A stretch of DNA of 64,000 nucleotides, from assembly GCA_003246625.1 (NCBI GenBank), contig QJZR01000007.1, positions 32,667 through 96,666 on the forward strand. Direction: 5' to 3'. This document shows, one piece after another, positions 27,214 to 36,429 of the stretch. This DNA is from Alphaproteobacteria bacterium. GTDB lineage: Bacteria; Pseudomonadota; Alphaproteobacteria; Rhodospirillales; Rhodospirillaceae. The position numbers and the translations under genes are program-made. The notes under the pieces are model-generated. The model searched no databases. It was not told the origin of the DNA and was given only the letters and a program-made list of their open reading frames with translations. How positions within the stretch are numbered: position 1 is the first letter of the stretch; each line of letters starts with the position of its first letter.

Positions 27214-27567
27214 ATGTCGCAGAAACTCTCCCCCGTCGAAGCCCTCGATCTCTGGCAGAGAGTGAGCGTGGCGAGCGTCCGTCAGGACGCGCCGGACCTT
27301 TCGGCGCGGCAGATGGCCCTGCTGCTGACCGTCTATCTGACCCAGCCGCCGCATACCGTGCGCGGTCTGGCGGAAACCCTGCGAATTTCCAAGCCCGCGG
27401 TGACCCGCGCCGTCGACCGCCTGGGCGAGCTTGGCATCGTCAAGCGCAAGGTCGACGAACACGACCGCCGCAGCGTGCTGATTCAGCGCACCGTCAAGGG
27501 ATCGGTTTTCCTGCGGGAATTCGGCGACATCATCGTCGCCGCCAGCGCCTCGGACAACTCCGATTGA
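27214..27567 (+). CDS. Short MarR-type winged-helix regulator
   Basis: The 117-residue protein has a MarR-like winged helix: LRISKPAVTRAVDRLGELGI is the recognition helix and KVDEHDRRSVLIQRTVKG is the wing. It lacks the long C-terminal dimer helix of full MarR proteins, so it is short for the family. The ATG at 27214 follows AAGGACGGCTC. The upstream gap (26944-27213) has a T-rich stretch near 26985-27020 and shows no gene. Convergent fliN follows. Its target is unknown. Confidence 0.8.
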   Translation: MSQKLSPVEALDLWQRVSVASVRQDAPDLSARQMALLLTVYLTQPPHTVRGLAETLRISKPAVTRAVDRLGELGIVKRKVDEHDRRSVLIQRTVKGSVFLREFGDIIVAASASDNSD

Positions 27568-27606
27568 AGTTGCCGCGCGGCGGATTCGATCCGGCCGCGA
27601 AATTTC

Positions 27607-28068
27607 TTAGACGCGGGTGAACAGCGAGCGGACGATCTCGGTGAGGTTGACGCCCAGCTTGTCGTCGTCGGTCACCGTGACCTCGCCGCGCGCGATCAGC
27701 ACGTTGTCGGCGAACACGTCCACCGGTTCGTCGGTCTTGCGGTCGAGTTCCACCACCGCGCCGCGGCCGAGTTTCAGCAGCTGGTGCACCCGCAGGTCGG
27801 CCTTGCCCAGCACCACCGAGATCTGCACCGGAACGTCGTAGATCGCCTCGCGGTTGATGCCGCCGACGGTGGCCGGGGGGGCGTCGGCCGGCGCGGCCTT
27901 TTTCGCGGCCTCCTCGGCCTCGATTTCCGCCAGCGCGGCGGCCATGTCCATGTCGTCGTCGTCGGCAGCCGCGGCCTTTTTCGCGGCTTCCTCGGCTTCG
28001 ATTTCCGCCAGTGCGGCGGCCATGTCCATATCGCCGTCGTCGTCGTCGGTCTGGTTTTCGTCGGCCAT
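27607..28068 (-). CDS. fliN: Flagellar motor switch protein FliN with duplicated acidic N-terminus
   Basis: The last 80 residues are the FliN/SpoA domain: VPVQISVVLGKADLRVHQLL, then GRGAVVELDRKTDEPVDVF and NVLIARGEV. FliN forms the C-ring base with FliM and FliG and controls rotation direction and export. The first 70 residues are unusual: two exact copies of a 21-residue unit (13-33 and 39-59, DMDMAAALAEIEAEEAAKKA) with runs of Asp between them, probably acidic helices. No other flagellar genes are nearby, so this fliN is an orphan in the window, as is common in Rhodospirillales. The ATG at 28068 gives MADENQTDDDD. Confidence 0.9.
   Translation of the reverse strand: MADENQTDDDDGDMDMAAALAEIEAEEAAKKAAAADDDDMDMAAALAEIEAEEAAKKAAPADAPPATVGGINREAIYDVPVQISVVLGKADLRVHQLLKLGRGAVVELDRKTDEPVDVFADNVLIARGEVTVTDDDKLGVNLTEIVRSLFTRV
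27892..28032 (-). repeat. In-frame tandem duplication within fliN
   Basis: Two units with a period of 78 bases (26 codons) encode the identical 21-residue segment. The DNA copies differ at only a few third positions, so the duplication is fairly recent or kept alike by conversion. Confidence 0.85.
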
Positions 28069-28097
28069 GGCAAATCCTCGCCCGGTTCAGCGGGAAC

Positions 28098-29702
28098 CTA
28101 TTCTAGTCCGTTGGGGTTAAGATTTGGTAGCGCGGCGGCCAGCAGCATCCGGGTATAGGGATGCTCGGGGGCGGCCAGCACCCGCTCCGCCGGGCCGCTT
28201 TCGACGATGCGGCCGTCCTTCATCACCAGGATGTCGTCGGACAGCGCCCGCACCACCGCAAGGTCGTGGCTGATGAACAGATAGGCGATGTTCAGGCGTT
28301 CCTGCAGGCCGCGCAGCAGTTCGACGATCTGCGCCTGCACCGAGACGTCGAGGGCCGAGGTCGGTTCGTCCAGGATCAGCAGTTTCGGCCCCAGGATCAG
28401 GGCGCGGGCGATGGCGATGCGCTGCCGCTGGCCGCCCGAGAATTCGTGCGGATAGCGGTCCTGCATCGCCGCCTCCAGCCCCACCTGGACCAGGGCGTCG
28501 CCGATGCGGCTGCGCCGTTCGGCGCGGGGCAGGCCGGGGGCGTGGATGTCCAGGCCCTCGCCGACGATTTCGCCGACCGAAAGGCGCGGGCTGAGCGAGC
28601 CATAGGGGTCCTGGAACACCACCTGCATCGCGCGGCGCAGGGGGCGCAGGGGGCCGCGCCGCATCGCCGAGATTTCCTGCCCGTCGAAGCGGATGGTCCC
28701 TTCCGAACCGATCAGGCGCAAAAGGGCGAGGCCCAGGGTGCTTTTCCCCGATCCCGATTCGCCGACCACGCCGAGGGTGCGCCCGGGTTTCAGGGTCAGG
28801 TCCACGCCGTCCACCGCCTTGACGTAGCCCCGGGTGCGGCGGAACAGGCCGCCCTTCACCGGGAACCAGACCTTGAGGTCCCGCGCCTCGATCACCGGCG
28901 GCTCGCCGCTGGGCGGCCGCGCCTGGCGGGGTTTCGGCTGGGCGGAGATCAGCTTGCGGGTATAGGGGTGACGCGGATCGGCGAACAGTTGCGCGGCGGG
29001 CGCGGTTTCGACGATTTCGCCCCGGGTCATCACGCAGACGCGGTCGGCGATGCGCCGGACGATGGACAGGTCGTGGGTGATGAACAGCACCGCCATTCCC
29101 AGCCGCGCCTTGAGGTCGGCCAGAAGGTCGAGAATCTGCGCCTGAATGGTGACGTCGAGGGCGGTGGTCGGTTCGTCGGCGATCAGCAGGTCGGGGTCGT
29201 TGGCCAGGGCCATGGCGATCATCACCCGCTGCCGCTGGCCGCCGGACAGTTCGTGCGGCAGGGCGCCCAAGCGGGCCTCGGGGTCGGGCAGGCCGACCAG
29301 GGACAGAAGCTCGATCACCCGCGCCCGCGCCGCCGCGCCGGACAGCCCCTTGTGCAGGGCCAGGGTCTCGCCGATCTGGCGGCCGATGCCGTGCAGCGGG
29401 TTCAGGCTGGTCATCGGTTCCTGGAAAACCATGCCCACCCGTCCGCCGCGCAGGGCGCACAGGGCGGCCGGGTCCATCGCCGGGACCTCGTCGCCGTCGA
29501 AGCGGATGCTGCCGCCGACCCGCGCCGCGGCGGGCAGCAGGCGCAGCACCGACAGGGCGGAAACCGACTTGCCCGAGCCGCTTTCCCCGACCAGGGCCAG
29601 GGTCTCGCCACGGGCGATGGCGAAATCCACCCCCTTCACCGCGGGCGGCGCGTCGCCGAAGGCGACGGTCAGGCCGGAAACCTGCAACAGCGGCGCGGTC
29701 AT
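28098..29702 (-). CDS. yejF: Peptide ABC transporter, fused double ATPase (YejF)
   Basis: YejF holds both ATPase domains of the oligopeptide/microcin C importer in one 534-residue chain. First domain: Walker A GESGSGKSVSAL, signature LSGGQRQRVMIAMAL, Walker B LLIADEPTTALD. Second domain: GESGSGKSTLGL, FSGGQRQRIAIARAL and LLILDEPTSALD. Each domain ends with the peptide-transporter extension (HPYTRKLI and HPYTRMLL). The ATG at 29702 overlaps the yejE stop (ATGA). Part of yejABEF on the minus strand. Confidence 0.95.
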   Translation of the reverse strand: MTAPLLQVSGLTVAFGDAPPAVKGVDFAIARGETLALVGESGSGKSVSALSVLRLLPAAARVGGSIRFDGDEVPAMDPAALCALRGGRVGMVFQEPMTSLNPLHGIGRQIGETLALHKGLSGAAARARVIELLSLVGLPDPEARLGALPHELSGGQRQRVMIAMALANDPDLLIADEPTTALDVTIQAQILDLLADLKARLGMAVLFITHDLSIVRRIADRVCVMTRGEIVETAPAAQLFADPRHPYTRKLISAQPKPRQARPPSGEPPVIEARDLKVWFPVKGGLFRRTRGYVKAVDGVDLTLKPGRTLGVVGESGSGKSTLGLALLRLIGSEGTIRFDGQEISAMRRGPLRPLRRAMQVVFQDPYGSLSPRLSVGEIVGEGLDIHAPGLPRAERRSRIGDALVQVGLEAAMQDRYPHEFSGGQRQRIAIARALILGPKLLILDEPTSALDVSVQAQIVELLRGLQERLNIAYLFISHDLAVVRALSDDILVMKDGRIVESGPAERVLAAPEHPYTRMLLAAALPNLNPNGLE

Positions 29703-30730
29703 CGGGTTTTCCTCGGGTCGAAGGCGTCGCGCACCGCCTCGCCGACGAAGACCAGCAGGCTGAGCAGCAGCGACACCACGATGAAGCCGGACAGACCCAG
29801 CCAGGGGGCCTGAAGGTTCTCTTTCCCCTGGCGCAACAGGTCGCCGAGCGAGGCGGAGCCGGGCGGCAGCCCGAGGCCCAGAAAATCGAGAGAGGTCAGC
29901 GCCACCACCCCGCCGGACAGCACGAAGGGCAGGAAGGTGATGGTCGCCACCATGGCGTTGGGCAGCACGTGGCGGATGACGATGCGGGTGTCGGAAAGCC
30001 CCAGGGCGCGGGCGGCGCGCACGTATTCGAAGTTGCGGGCGCGCAGGAACTCGGCGCGCACCACGCCGACCAGGGCGGTCCAGCTGAACAGCAGCAGAAT
30101 GGCGAGAAGCGTCCAGAACCCCGGCACGATCGCCGAGGAGACGATGATCAGGATGAACAGCTGCGGCAGGCTGCCCCAGATTTCCAGGAACCGCTGGAAG
30201 ATCAGGTCGACCCAACCGCCCAGATAGCCCTGCACCGCCCCGGCGGCGACGCCGATCGCCGAGGCGAACACGGTCAGCGCCAGACCGAACAGCACCGAGA
30301 CGCGGAAGCCATAGATCATCCGCGCCAGCACGTCGCGGCCCTGGTCGTCGGTGCCCAGCCAGTTCTGCGCCGAGGGCGGCGACGGCGCGGGCTGGGTCAG
30401 GTCGTAGTTGACGGTGGCGTGGGAAAAGCGGATCGGCGGCCACACCGCCCAGCCGTGTTCGGCGATGCGTTCGCGGATATAGGGATCGCGGTAGTCGGCG
30501 GGGGTGGGGAAGTCGCCGCCGAAGGCGGTCTCGGGATAGTCGGCGGCCACCGGCACGAACCAGCCGCCGTCATAGACCACCAGCAGCGGCCGGTCGTTGG
30601 CGACCAGTTCGGCGAACAGGCTGACGCCGAACAGGGTCAGGAACACCACCAGCGACCAGAATCCCCGCCGGTTGGCGCGGAAGGCGGCCAGACGGCGGCG
30701 GGTGACGGGGGAAAGCGCGAAACGCGGCAT
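29699..30730 (-). CDS. yejE: Peptide ABC transporter permease (YejE)
   Basis: The 343-residue inner-membrane permease begins with RRRLAAFRANRRGFWSLVVFLTLF. It has a long periplasmic loop (residues about 45-140) including NYDLTQPAPSPPSAQNWLGTDDQGRDVLAR, then the permease domain with the ATPase-coupling loop RALGLSDTRIVIRHVLPNA. The start is 3 bases past the yejB stop, and the stop overlaps yejF, so B, E and F are translated as a unit. Confidence 0.94.
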   Translation of the reverse strand: MPRFALSPVTRRRLAAFRANRRGFWSLVVFLTLFGVSLFAELVANDRPLLVVYDGGWFVPVAADYPETAFGGDFPTPADYRDPYIRERIAEHGWAVWPPIRFSHATVNYDLTQPAPSPPSAQNWLGTDDQGRDVLARMIYGFRVSVLFGLALTVFASAIGVAAGAVQGYLGGWVDLIFQRFLEIWGSLPQLFILIIVSSAIVPGFWTLLAILLLFSWTALVGVVRAEFLRARNFEYVRAARALGLSDTRIVIRHVLPNAMVATITFLPFVLSGGVVALTSLDFLGLGLPPGSASLGDLLRQGKENLQAPWLGLSGFIVVSLLLSLLVFVGEAVRDAFDPRKTR

Positions 30731-30733
30731 GGC

Positions 30734-31849
30734 CTACAGCTCCCGCGATCCGAAGTCGATGCGCGGGTCCACCGCGTGATAGGTCAGGTCGCTGACCAGG
30801 CTCAGCACCAGGCCGAGCAGGGAAAAGGCGTACAGGGTGCCGAACATCACCGGATAGTCGCGGTTCATCGCCGCCTCGAAGCCGAGCAGGCCGATGCCGT
30901 CCAGCGAGAAGATCACCTCGATCAGCACCGAGCCGGTGAACAGCATGCCGATCAGCGCCGCCGGGAAGCCCGCGATCACCACCAGCATGGCGTTGCGGAA
31001 GACATGGCCGTACAGCACCCGCCGCTCCGGCAGACCCTTGGCGCGGGCGGTCAGCACGTACTGCTTGTTGATTTCCTCCAGGAAGGCGTTCTTGGTCAGC
31101 ATGGTCAGACCGGCGAAGCCGCCGATGGAGAGCGCGGTGACCGGCAGCGCCATGTGCCAGGCATAGTCGGCGACGCGCGCCGGCCAGGAAAGGTCGGCCC
31201 AGTCGTCCGAGGTCAGGCCGCGCAGGGGGAACCAATCGAGATACCGCCCTCCGGCGAAGACGATGATCAACAGGATGGCGAACAGGAACCCCGGCACCGC
31301 GTGGCCGACGATCACCGCCCAACTGCTGGCGACGTCGAAGCGCGAACCGTCCTTCACCGCCTTCCGGATGCCCAGGGGAATGGACACCAGATAGATGATC
31401 AACGTGCTCCAGATGCCCAGCGAGGCGGACACCGGCAGCTTGTCGAGGATCAGGTCGACCACCCGCCGGTCGCGGAAATAGCTGCTGCCCAGGTCGAAGG
31501 CGGCGTAGGACTTCACCATCATCAAAAAGCGGGTGAGCGGCGGCTTGTCGAAGCCCATCTGCCGTTCCAGGTCGGCGATGAAGGCGGGGTCCAGCCCCTG
31601 CGCACCGCGATATTTCGACGAAGCATCCGCCGCGCCCGCCGCGCGCGGCACGGCGCGCGCCGTCTCCGCCGCGCCGGTGCCGGAAATCCGCGCCGTGGCG
31701 TCGGTGGTCTGCCCCTCCAGCCGCGCCAGGACCTGCTCGATCGGCCCGCCCGGCGCCAACTGCACGAACAGGAAATTGACGCCGATGATCCCCAACAGGG
31801 TCAGCGGGATCAACAGCAGACGGCGAACGACATAGGCAAGCATCGGCAT
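30734..31849 (-). CDS. yejB: Peptide ABC transporter permease (YejB)
   Basis: The 371-residue permease starts with MLAYVVRRLLLIPLTLLGII, the usual first helix of the DppB/YejB group. It has the coupling loop LTARAKGLPERRVLYGHVFRNAML. An Ala-rich insertion (about residues 50-85) lies in the first periplasmic loop. It pairs with YejE to form the channel. It is separated from the upstream yejA by 269 bases occupied mainly by repeat copy F, so it may have its own promoter or reduced read-through. Confidence 0.94.
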   Translation of the reverse strand: MPMLAYVVRRLLLIPLTLLGIIGVNFLFVQLAPGGPIEQVLARLEGQTTDATARISGTGAAETARAVPRAAGAADASSKYRGAQGLDPAFIADLERQMGFDKPPLTRFLMMVKSYAAFDLGSSYFRDRRVVDLILDKLPVSASLGIWSTLIIYLVSIPLGIRKAVKDGSRFDVASSWAVIVGHAVPGFLFAILLIIVFAGGRYLDWFPLRGLTSDDWADLSWPARVADYAWHMALPVTALSIGGFAGLTMLTKNAFLEEINKQYVLTARAKGLPERRVLYGHVFRNAMLVVIAGFPAALIGMLFTGSVLIEVIFSLDGIGLLGFEAAMNRDYPVMFGTLYAFSLLGLVLSLVSDLTYHAVDPRIDFGSREL

Positions 31850-31899
31850 CCCCGGAACACGTCTTCCCTATGTCCGGTCTTTTTGCCGAAAGCGCAAGG

Positions 31900-32121
31900 C
31901 GGAAAACCAGGCCGGGGTTCCAATCCCCAAACCCCATTCCTTTTTTCTCCGCGACGGCGGCTATCGGCCTTCACGCGGCGTGATCGTCTTATCGCGCTTC
32001 GCGCAAAAAGAACGAGGGAATGGGGTGCGCGAGGGGTCCGATCTCAGCCTTGGGAACGCCCACTGGGCGTTCCCACCGCCTTTGGCGGTCGGCTTCGATC
32101 CTCGCAAGGTTTTGCCTTTTA
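31900..32121. repeat. Dispersed palindromic intergenic repeat, copy F
   Basis: This copy splits yejA from yejBEF. The core (31941-32009) has the copy A orientation: CTCCGCGACGGCGG, TTCACGCGGCGTGATCG, TTATCGCGCTTCGCGCAAAAA. It is framed by CCCCATTCC and GAATGGGG. The right arm adds a nested hairpin GGGAACGCCCACTGGGCGTTCCC (two arms of 10) and ends with GCCTTTTA, which supplies the TAA stop of yejA (32119-32121). Confidence 0.85.
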
Positions 32122-33987
32122 CGGGCGCTTCAGCGCCGCGTCCTTGGCCGGGTCGATCCACCAGGTCCAGGTGTCGGCGCCGCGCAGGGCGGTTTTCGCC
32201 GGCTGGCCGAAGCGGTTCCAATAGGCGATGCGGTCGTGCGGCAGGTACCACTGCGGGATGACGTAGTGGTTCCACATCAGCACGCGGTCGAGCGCCCGGG
32301 TGGCGGCGATCAGGTCGGCGCGGTCCTTGGCCATGACGACGCGGCGGATGATCGCGTCGAGGGCGGGGGACTTCGCCCCCATCAGGTTGCGCGAACCGGG
32401 GCGGTCGGCGGCGGCGGAGCCGAAGAAGTTCTCCTGCTCGTTGCCCGGCGACAGCGACTGGCCGAAGCTGCCGATCATCATGTCGAAGTCGAATTCGCGC
32501 ACCCGGTTCTGGTACTGGTTGACGTCCACCGTGCGCAAGGTGGCCTCCACCCCGATCTTCTTCAGGTTCTGGATGAAGGGCAGGGTGATGCGTTCCCAGG
32601 CGGGGCCCTGGGCGGCGTTGATCATGATTTCGAAGCGCAGGGGGCGGCCGCTGGCGGTTTCGGTCAAGACGCCGTTCTTCACCTCCCACCCCGCGGCGCG
32701 CAGCATGGCGAGCGCGGTCTTCAGGTTGGCGCGCAGGCCGTTGGCGCCTTCCACCTTGGGGGCGGCGTAGACGGTGGTGAAGACCTCGGGCGGCAACTCC
32801 TTGCGGAAGGGTTCCAGGATCGCCAGCTCGGCGGCATCGGGCAGGGCGCGGGCGCCCAGTTCCGAGTTGTCGAAATAGCTCTCGATGCGGCGATAGGCGC
32901 CATAGAACAGGGTGGCGTTGGTCCACTCGAAATCGAAGGCATAGGCCAGCGCGGCGCGCACCCGTGGGTCGGCGAAGATGGGGCGGCGGGTGTTGTAGAC
33001 GAAGCCCTGCATGCCCGACGGGGTGTGGCGCGGAATCTCGGCGCGGATCACCCGGCCGTCGGCGACGGCGGGGAAGTCGTAGGCGGTGGCCCACTTCTTC
33101 GCCTCGTACTCGGTGATGATGTCGAAGGCCCCGGCCTTGAACGCCTCCAGGGCCACCGTGGTGTCGCGGTAATAGTCGTAGCGCACGGTGTCGGGGTTGT
33201 GGCGGCCCTTGTTCACCGGCAGGTTCCGCCCCCAATAGTTCTTCACCCGCTCGTAGACGATGGCGCGGCCGGGATCGACCGAGGCGATCTTGTAGGGGCC
33301 GCTGCCCAGGGGCGGGGTCAGGGTGGTCGCGGCGAAGTCGCGGCCCTGCCAATAGTGCTTCGGCATCACCGGCATCTGGCCGATGATCAGCGGCAGCTCG
33401 CGGTTGCCCGCCTCGCGGAAGGTGAAGGTGACGGCGTCGGGGGCGGTTTTTTCCACCGTCTTCACCCCGGCGTAGTAGTTGCGATAGAAGGGGTCGCCCG
33501 CATCCCGCAGGGTTTCGAAGGTGAAGACCACGTCCTCGGGGGTGACCGGCACGCCGTCGTGCCACTTCGCCTCGGGCCGCAGGGTGAAGCGTACCCAGGA
33601 ACGGTCCTCGGGCATGGTGATGGTCTTGGCGAGCAGGCCGTATTCGGTGAACGCCTCGTCCATGCCGGGGATGGTCAGGGTGTCGTTGATCAGCCCCAGC
33701 CCCGCCGCCGCCATCCCCTTCAGGGTATAGGCGTTCAGGGTGTCGAAGCCGCCGATGGCGTGCAGGCGCAGGGTGCCGCCCTTCGGCGCCGCCGGGTTGG
33801 TATAGGGGAAGTGGTCGAAGTTCGCCGCATAGGCGGGGGCGCCGTGCATGGCGATGGCGTGCGTCGGCTTGGGCTCCGCCGCCGCCGCGGGCAGGGCGAA
33901 AAGCAGGGCCAGAAGCAGGAAGGCCAGGGCGCCGCCCCGGACCCGCCGGGCGGCCCTCGATTCGTTGGTTTTTCCGGCAAGCGGCAT
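32119..33987 (-). CDS. yejA: Peptide-binding protein of the Yej ABC transporter
   Basis: This 622-residue SBP_bac_5 protein has an N-terminal signal (RGGALAFLLLALLFALPAAAA). The mature part has the family features: HFPYTNPAAPKGGTLRLHAIG, TLRPEAKWHDGVPVTPEDVVFTFET (family motif split here), and a C-terminal TWTWWIDPAKDAALKRP. It would bind peptides in the periplasm for YejBEF. The ATG at 33987 has GGGAGG seven bases upstream. It is the first gene of the yej set. The repeat directly at its stop may make yejA more abundant than the membrane genes. Confidence 0.93.
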   Translation of the reverse strand: MPLAGKTNESRAARRVRGGALAFLLLALLFALPAAAAEPKPTHAIAMHGAPAYAANFDHFPYTNPAAPKGGTLRLHAIGGFDTLNAYTLKGMAAAGLGLINDTLTIPGMDEAFTEYGLLAKTITMPEDRSWVRFTLRPEAKWHDGVPVTPEDVVFTFETLRDAGDPFYRNYYAGVKTVEKTAPDAVTFTFREAGNRELPLIIGQMPVMPKHYWQGRDFAATTLTPPLGSGPYKIASVDPGRAIVYERVKNYWGRNLPVNKGRHNPDTVRYDYYRDTTVALEAFKAGAFDIITEYEAKKWATAYDFPAVADGRVIRAEIPRHTPSGMQGFVYNTRRPIFADPRVRAALAYAFDFEWTNATLFYGAYRRIESYFDNSELGARALPDAAELAILEPFRKELPPEVFTTVYAAPKVEGANGLRANLKTALAMLRAAGWEVKNGVLTETASGRPLRFEIMINAAQGPAWERITLPFIQNLKKIGVEATLRTVDVNQYQNRVREFDFDMMIGSFGQSLSPGNEQENFFGSAAADRPGSRNLMGAKSPALDAIIRRVVMAKDRADLIAATRALDRVLMWNHYVIPQWYLPHDRIAYWNRFGQPAKTALRGADTWTWWIDPAKDAALKRP

Positions 33988-33997
33988 GGGAACCTCC

Positions 33998-34786
33998 CTA
34001 TATGGCGAGGATATCCTTGGCTTCGTCGAAGAGCTCGGCGGACCCGGCGGCGAGGATGCGGCCGGGGACCTTGCCGGCGACGAAGGGCGGGGGGGCGCCG
34101 GTCCAGTCGGCGATCTTGCCGCCCGCGCCCTCGATCACCGGGAAGAGGGCGGTGTAGTCGTGGAGCTTCAGGTCGGCCTCGCAGACCAGGTCGATGCAGC
34201 CCGAGGCCAGCAGGCCATAGGCATAGCAGTCGGCGCCGAAGCGGGTGCACTTGACCCGCCGCGACAGGCGGGCGAAGGCGTCCGCCTCGTCGCCTTCGGC
34301 GAACATTTCGGGCGCGGTGGAATAGAGGTAGGCCTGTTCCAGGATGCGTCCGGCGCGGGCGCGGACTTCTTGCCCGTTCAGGGTGGTGGGATGGCCCTTC
34401 GCCCCCAGCCAAAGCTCGTCGCTGATCGGCTGGAAGACGATGCCGAGCACCGGTTCCCCCCGGCAGAGCAGGCCGATCAGGGTGCCGAAGGAGGGCTTGC
34501 CGGTGATGAAGCTTTTGGTGCCGTCGATCGGGTCGATCACCCAGGCCAAGTCGGCGTCCGGGCGGTCGGCGCCGAATTCCTCGCCGATCACGCCGTCCTT
34601 GGGGCGCTCCGCCGCGAGGATGCGGCGCAGCGTCTGTTCGATTTCGCGGTCGGCGATGGTGACCGGGCTTTTGTCGGCCTTGTCGTCCACCGGGATCGGC
34701 TGGCGGAAATAGGTCCGCGCGATCGGCCGTGCCGCTGCCGCCAGGCGCAGCGCCAGATCGATCAGCGGGCGGTCGAGCGCGGCCAT
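33998..34786 (-). CDS. hisN: Inositol monophosphatase-family phosphatase, probably histidinol-phosphatase (HisN)
   Basis: The 262-residue protein has the metal-dependent phosphatase motifs: GEEFG (about residue 72), DPIDGTKSFITGKP, and the C-terminal metal site in CEADLKLHDYTALFPVIEGAGG. Members that sit near amino acid genes in alphaproteobacteria usually act on histidinol phosphate, but inositol monophosphatase or PAP phosphatase activity is possible. It starts 2 bases before the argB stop boundary, so it is co-transcribed with argB. It ends 10 bases before yejA. Confidence 0.8.
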   Translation of the reverse strand: MAALDRPLIDLALRLAAAARPIARTYFRQPIPVDDKADKSPVTIADREIEQTLRRILAAERPKDGVIGEEFGADRPDADLAWVIDPIDGTKSFITGKPSFGTLIGLLCRGEPVLGIVFQPISDELWLGAKGHPTTLNGQEVRARAGRILEQAYLYSTAPEMFAEGDEADAFARLSRRVKCTRFGADCYAYGLLASGCIDLVCEADLKLHDYTALFPVIEGAGGKIADWTGAPPPFVAGKVPGRILAAGSAELFDEAKDILAI

Positions 34787-34788
34787 GA

Positions 34789-35721
34789 TCAGGCGCCGGC
34801 CCGGATCAGGGTGCCCGCGCCCTGCGGCGTGTAGATTTCCAGCAGGATGGAGTGGGGGACCTTGCCGTTGAGGATGACCGAGGCCTCGACCCCCTTGCCC
34901 ACCGCGTCCAGGCAGGTTTCCACCTTGGGGATCATGCCGCCCGAGATGGTGCCGTCGGCGATCAGGCCGCGCACTTCCTCGGCGGTCAGGTCGGTCAGGC
35001 GGTTGCCCTTGCCGTCCAGCACGCCGGAGACGTCGGTCAGCATGTAGAGGCGCGCCGCCCCCACCGCCGAGGCGATGGCGCCGGCGAAGGTGTCGGCGTT
35101 GATGTTGAAGGTCTCGCCGTTGTCGCCGATGCCGATCGGGGCGATCACCGGGATGATGTCGGACTTGGCCAGGGTGGACAGGATGTGCGGGTCCACCGCG
35201 TAGGGCTCGCCGACGAAGCCGAGGTCGAGCACCTTCTCGATGTTGGAGTCGGGGTCCTTGGCGGTGCGGGTCAGCTTGCGCGCGCGGACCATGTCGCCGT
35301 CCTTGCCGGACAGGCCGATGGCGGTGCCGCCCGCGTCGTTGACCCAGGTGACGATTTCCTTGTTGATCTTGCCGGAGAGGACCATCTCGACGATGTCGAT
35401 GGTCTCGGCGTCGGTGACGCGCAGGCCGTCGATGAAGGTGCTTTGAATCTTCATCCGTTCCAGCAGGCGGCCGATCTGCGGCCCGCCGCCGTGGACGACG
35501 ATGGGGTTGATGCCGACCCGTTTCAGCAGCACGACGTCGCGGGCGAACTGCGCGGCGAGTTCCGGGTCGCCCATGGCGTGGCCGCCGTACTTCACGACGA
35601 AGGTCTTGCCCGAGTACTTGCGCATGTAGGGCAGCGCCTCGGAGAGGGTGCGGGCCTTCACCAGGATGTCTTCGGGGTCGTCGGGGGGCAGGGTGTACAT
35701 GGGCGGCTCCATGGCGGTCAT
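34789..35721 (-). CDS. argB: Acetylglutamate kinase
   Basis: ArgB phosphorylates N-acetylglutamate, the second step of arginine synthesis. The 310-residue protein has [28 protein letters not shown], and the arginine-sensitive type of N-terminal extension ([14 protein letters not shown]). It also has [15 protein letters not shown] near the C-terminus. The N-terminal helix suggests feedback inhibition by arginine, as known for hexameric ArgB. The ATG at 35721 follows CAGGAG with eight bases between. Confidence 0.95.
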   Translation of the reverse strand: MTAMEPPMYTLPPDDPEDILVKARTLSEALPYMRKYSGKTFVVKYGGHAMGDPELAAQFARDVVLLKRVGINPIVVHGGGPQIGRLLERMKIQSTFIDGLRVTDAETIDIVEMVLSGKINKEIVTWVNDAGGTAIGLSGKDGDMVRARKLTRTAKDPDSNIEKVLDLGFVGEPYAVDPHILSTLAKSDIIPVIAPIGIGDNGETFNINADTFAGAIASAVGAARLYMLTDVSGVLDGKGNRLTDLTAEEVRGLIADGTISGGMIPKVETCLDAVGKGVEASVILNGKVPHSILLEIYTPQGAGTLIRAGA

Positions 35722-35760
35722 CGGCGGGTCTCCTGGGCAACCAACGCGGGGGTGGAACGG

Positions 35761-36423
35761 TCAGCCGCGCGCGGCGATTTCGGCCATCACGGCGCGCAGT
35801 TCGGCGATTCCCTCGCCGGTTTCCGAACTGGTCACCACGATCTCCGGAAAGGCGGCGACATGGGTGGCGGCCTCGGCCGCGACCTCGTCCGCGATGCGGG
35901 CCAGGGCGGCGGCCTTGACCTTGTCGGCCTTGGTCAGGACGATCTGATAGGTGACGGCTGCGGTGTCCAGCGTCTTCATCACATCGCGGTCTTTATCCTT
36001 CAGGCCGTGGCGCGCGTCAATCAACAGCATCGCGCGGGTGAGCTCGCGGCGGCCTTTCAGATAGTCGAGGATCAGGCGGGTCCAGCCGTCGACCTGCGCC
36101 TTCGGCGCGGCGGCGAAGCCATAGCCGGGCAGGTCGACCAGGATCATCGCGCCGCCCAGGTCGAAGAAGTTGAGCTCCTGGGTGCGGCCCGGCGTGTTGG
36201 AGGTGCGGGCGAGCGCCTTGCGCCCGGTCAGCGCGTTGATCAGGCTGGATTTGCCGACGTTGGAACGGCCGCAGAAGGCGACCTCCGGGCGCTGGGTGTG
36301 GGGCAGTTGGTCGGGCCGGGCGACGCCCAGCATGAAGTCGCAGCCTCGCGCGAAAAGGACGCGCCCGGCTTCCAGGCGCGCCCTTTCGGTGTCGGAGACG
36401 GGAAGGGAGGGGTTTTCCGTCAT
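35761..36423 (-). CDS. engB: Ribosome biogenesis GTPase EngB (YsxC/YihA)
   Basis: The 220-residue GTPase has all G motifs: G1 GRSNVGKSSLINAL, G3 DLPGYGFA, G4 TKAD. It is needed for assembly of the large ribosomal subunit. It starts 6 bases after yidC and belongs to the conserved rpmH-rnpA-yidD-yidC-engB-argB order of alphaproteobacteria. Confidence 0.95.
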   Translation of the reverse strand: MTENPSLPVSDTERARLEAGRVLFARGCDFMLGVARPDQLPHTQRPEVAFCGRSNVGKSSLINALTGRKALARTSNTPGRTQELNFFDLGGAMILVDLPGYGFAAAPKAQVDGWTRLILDYLKGRRELTRAMLLIDARHGLKDKDRDVMKTLDTAAVTYQIVLTKADKVKAAALARIADEVAAEAATHVAAFPEIVVTSSETGEGIAELRAVMAEIAARG

Positions 36424-36429
36424 CGGGTC

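Noticed and set aside
27892..28032. CRISPR-like or microsatellite repeat in the 28 kb region
   Set aside because: Only two units, in frame within fliN, encoding a peptide duplication; no spacers.
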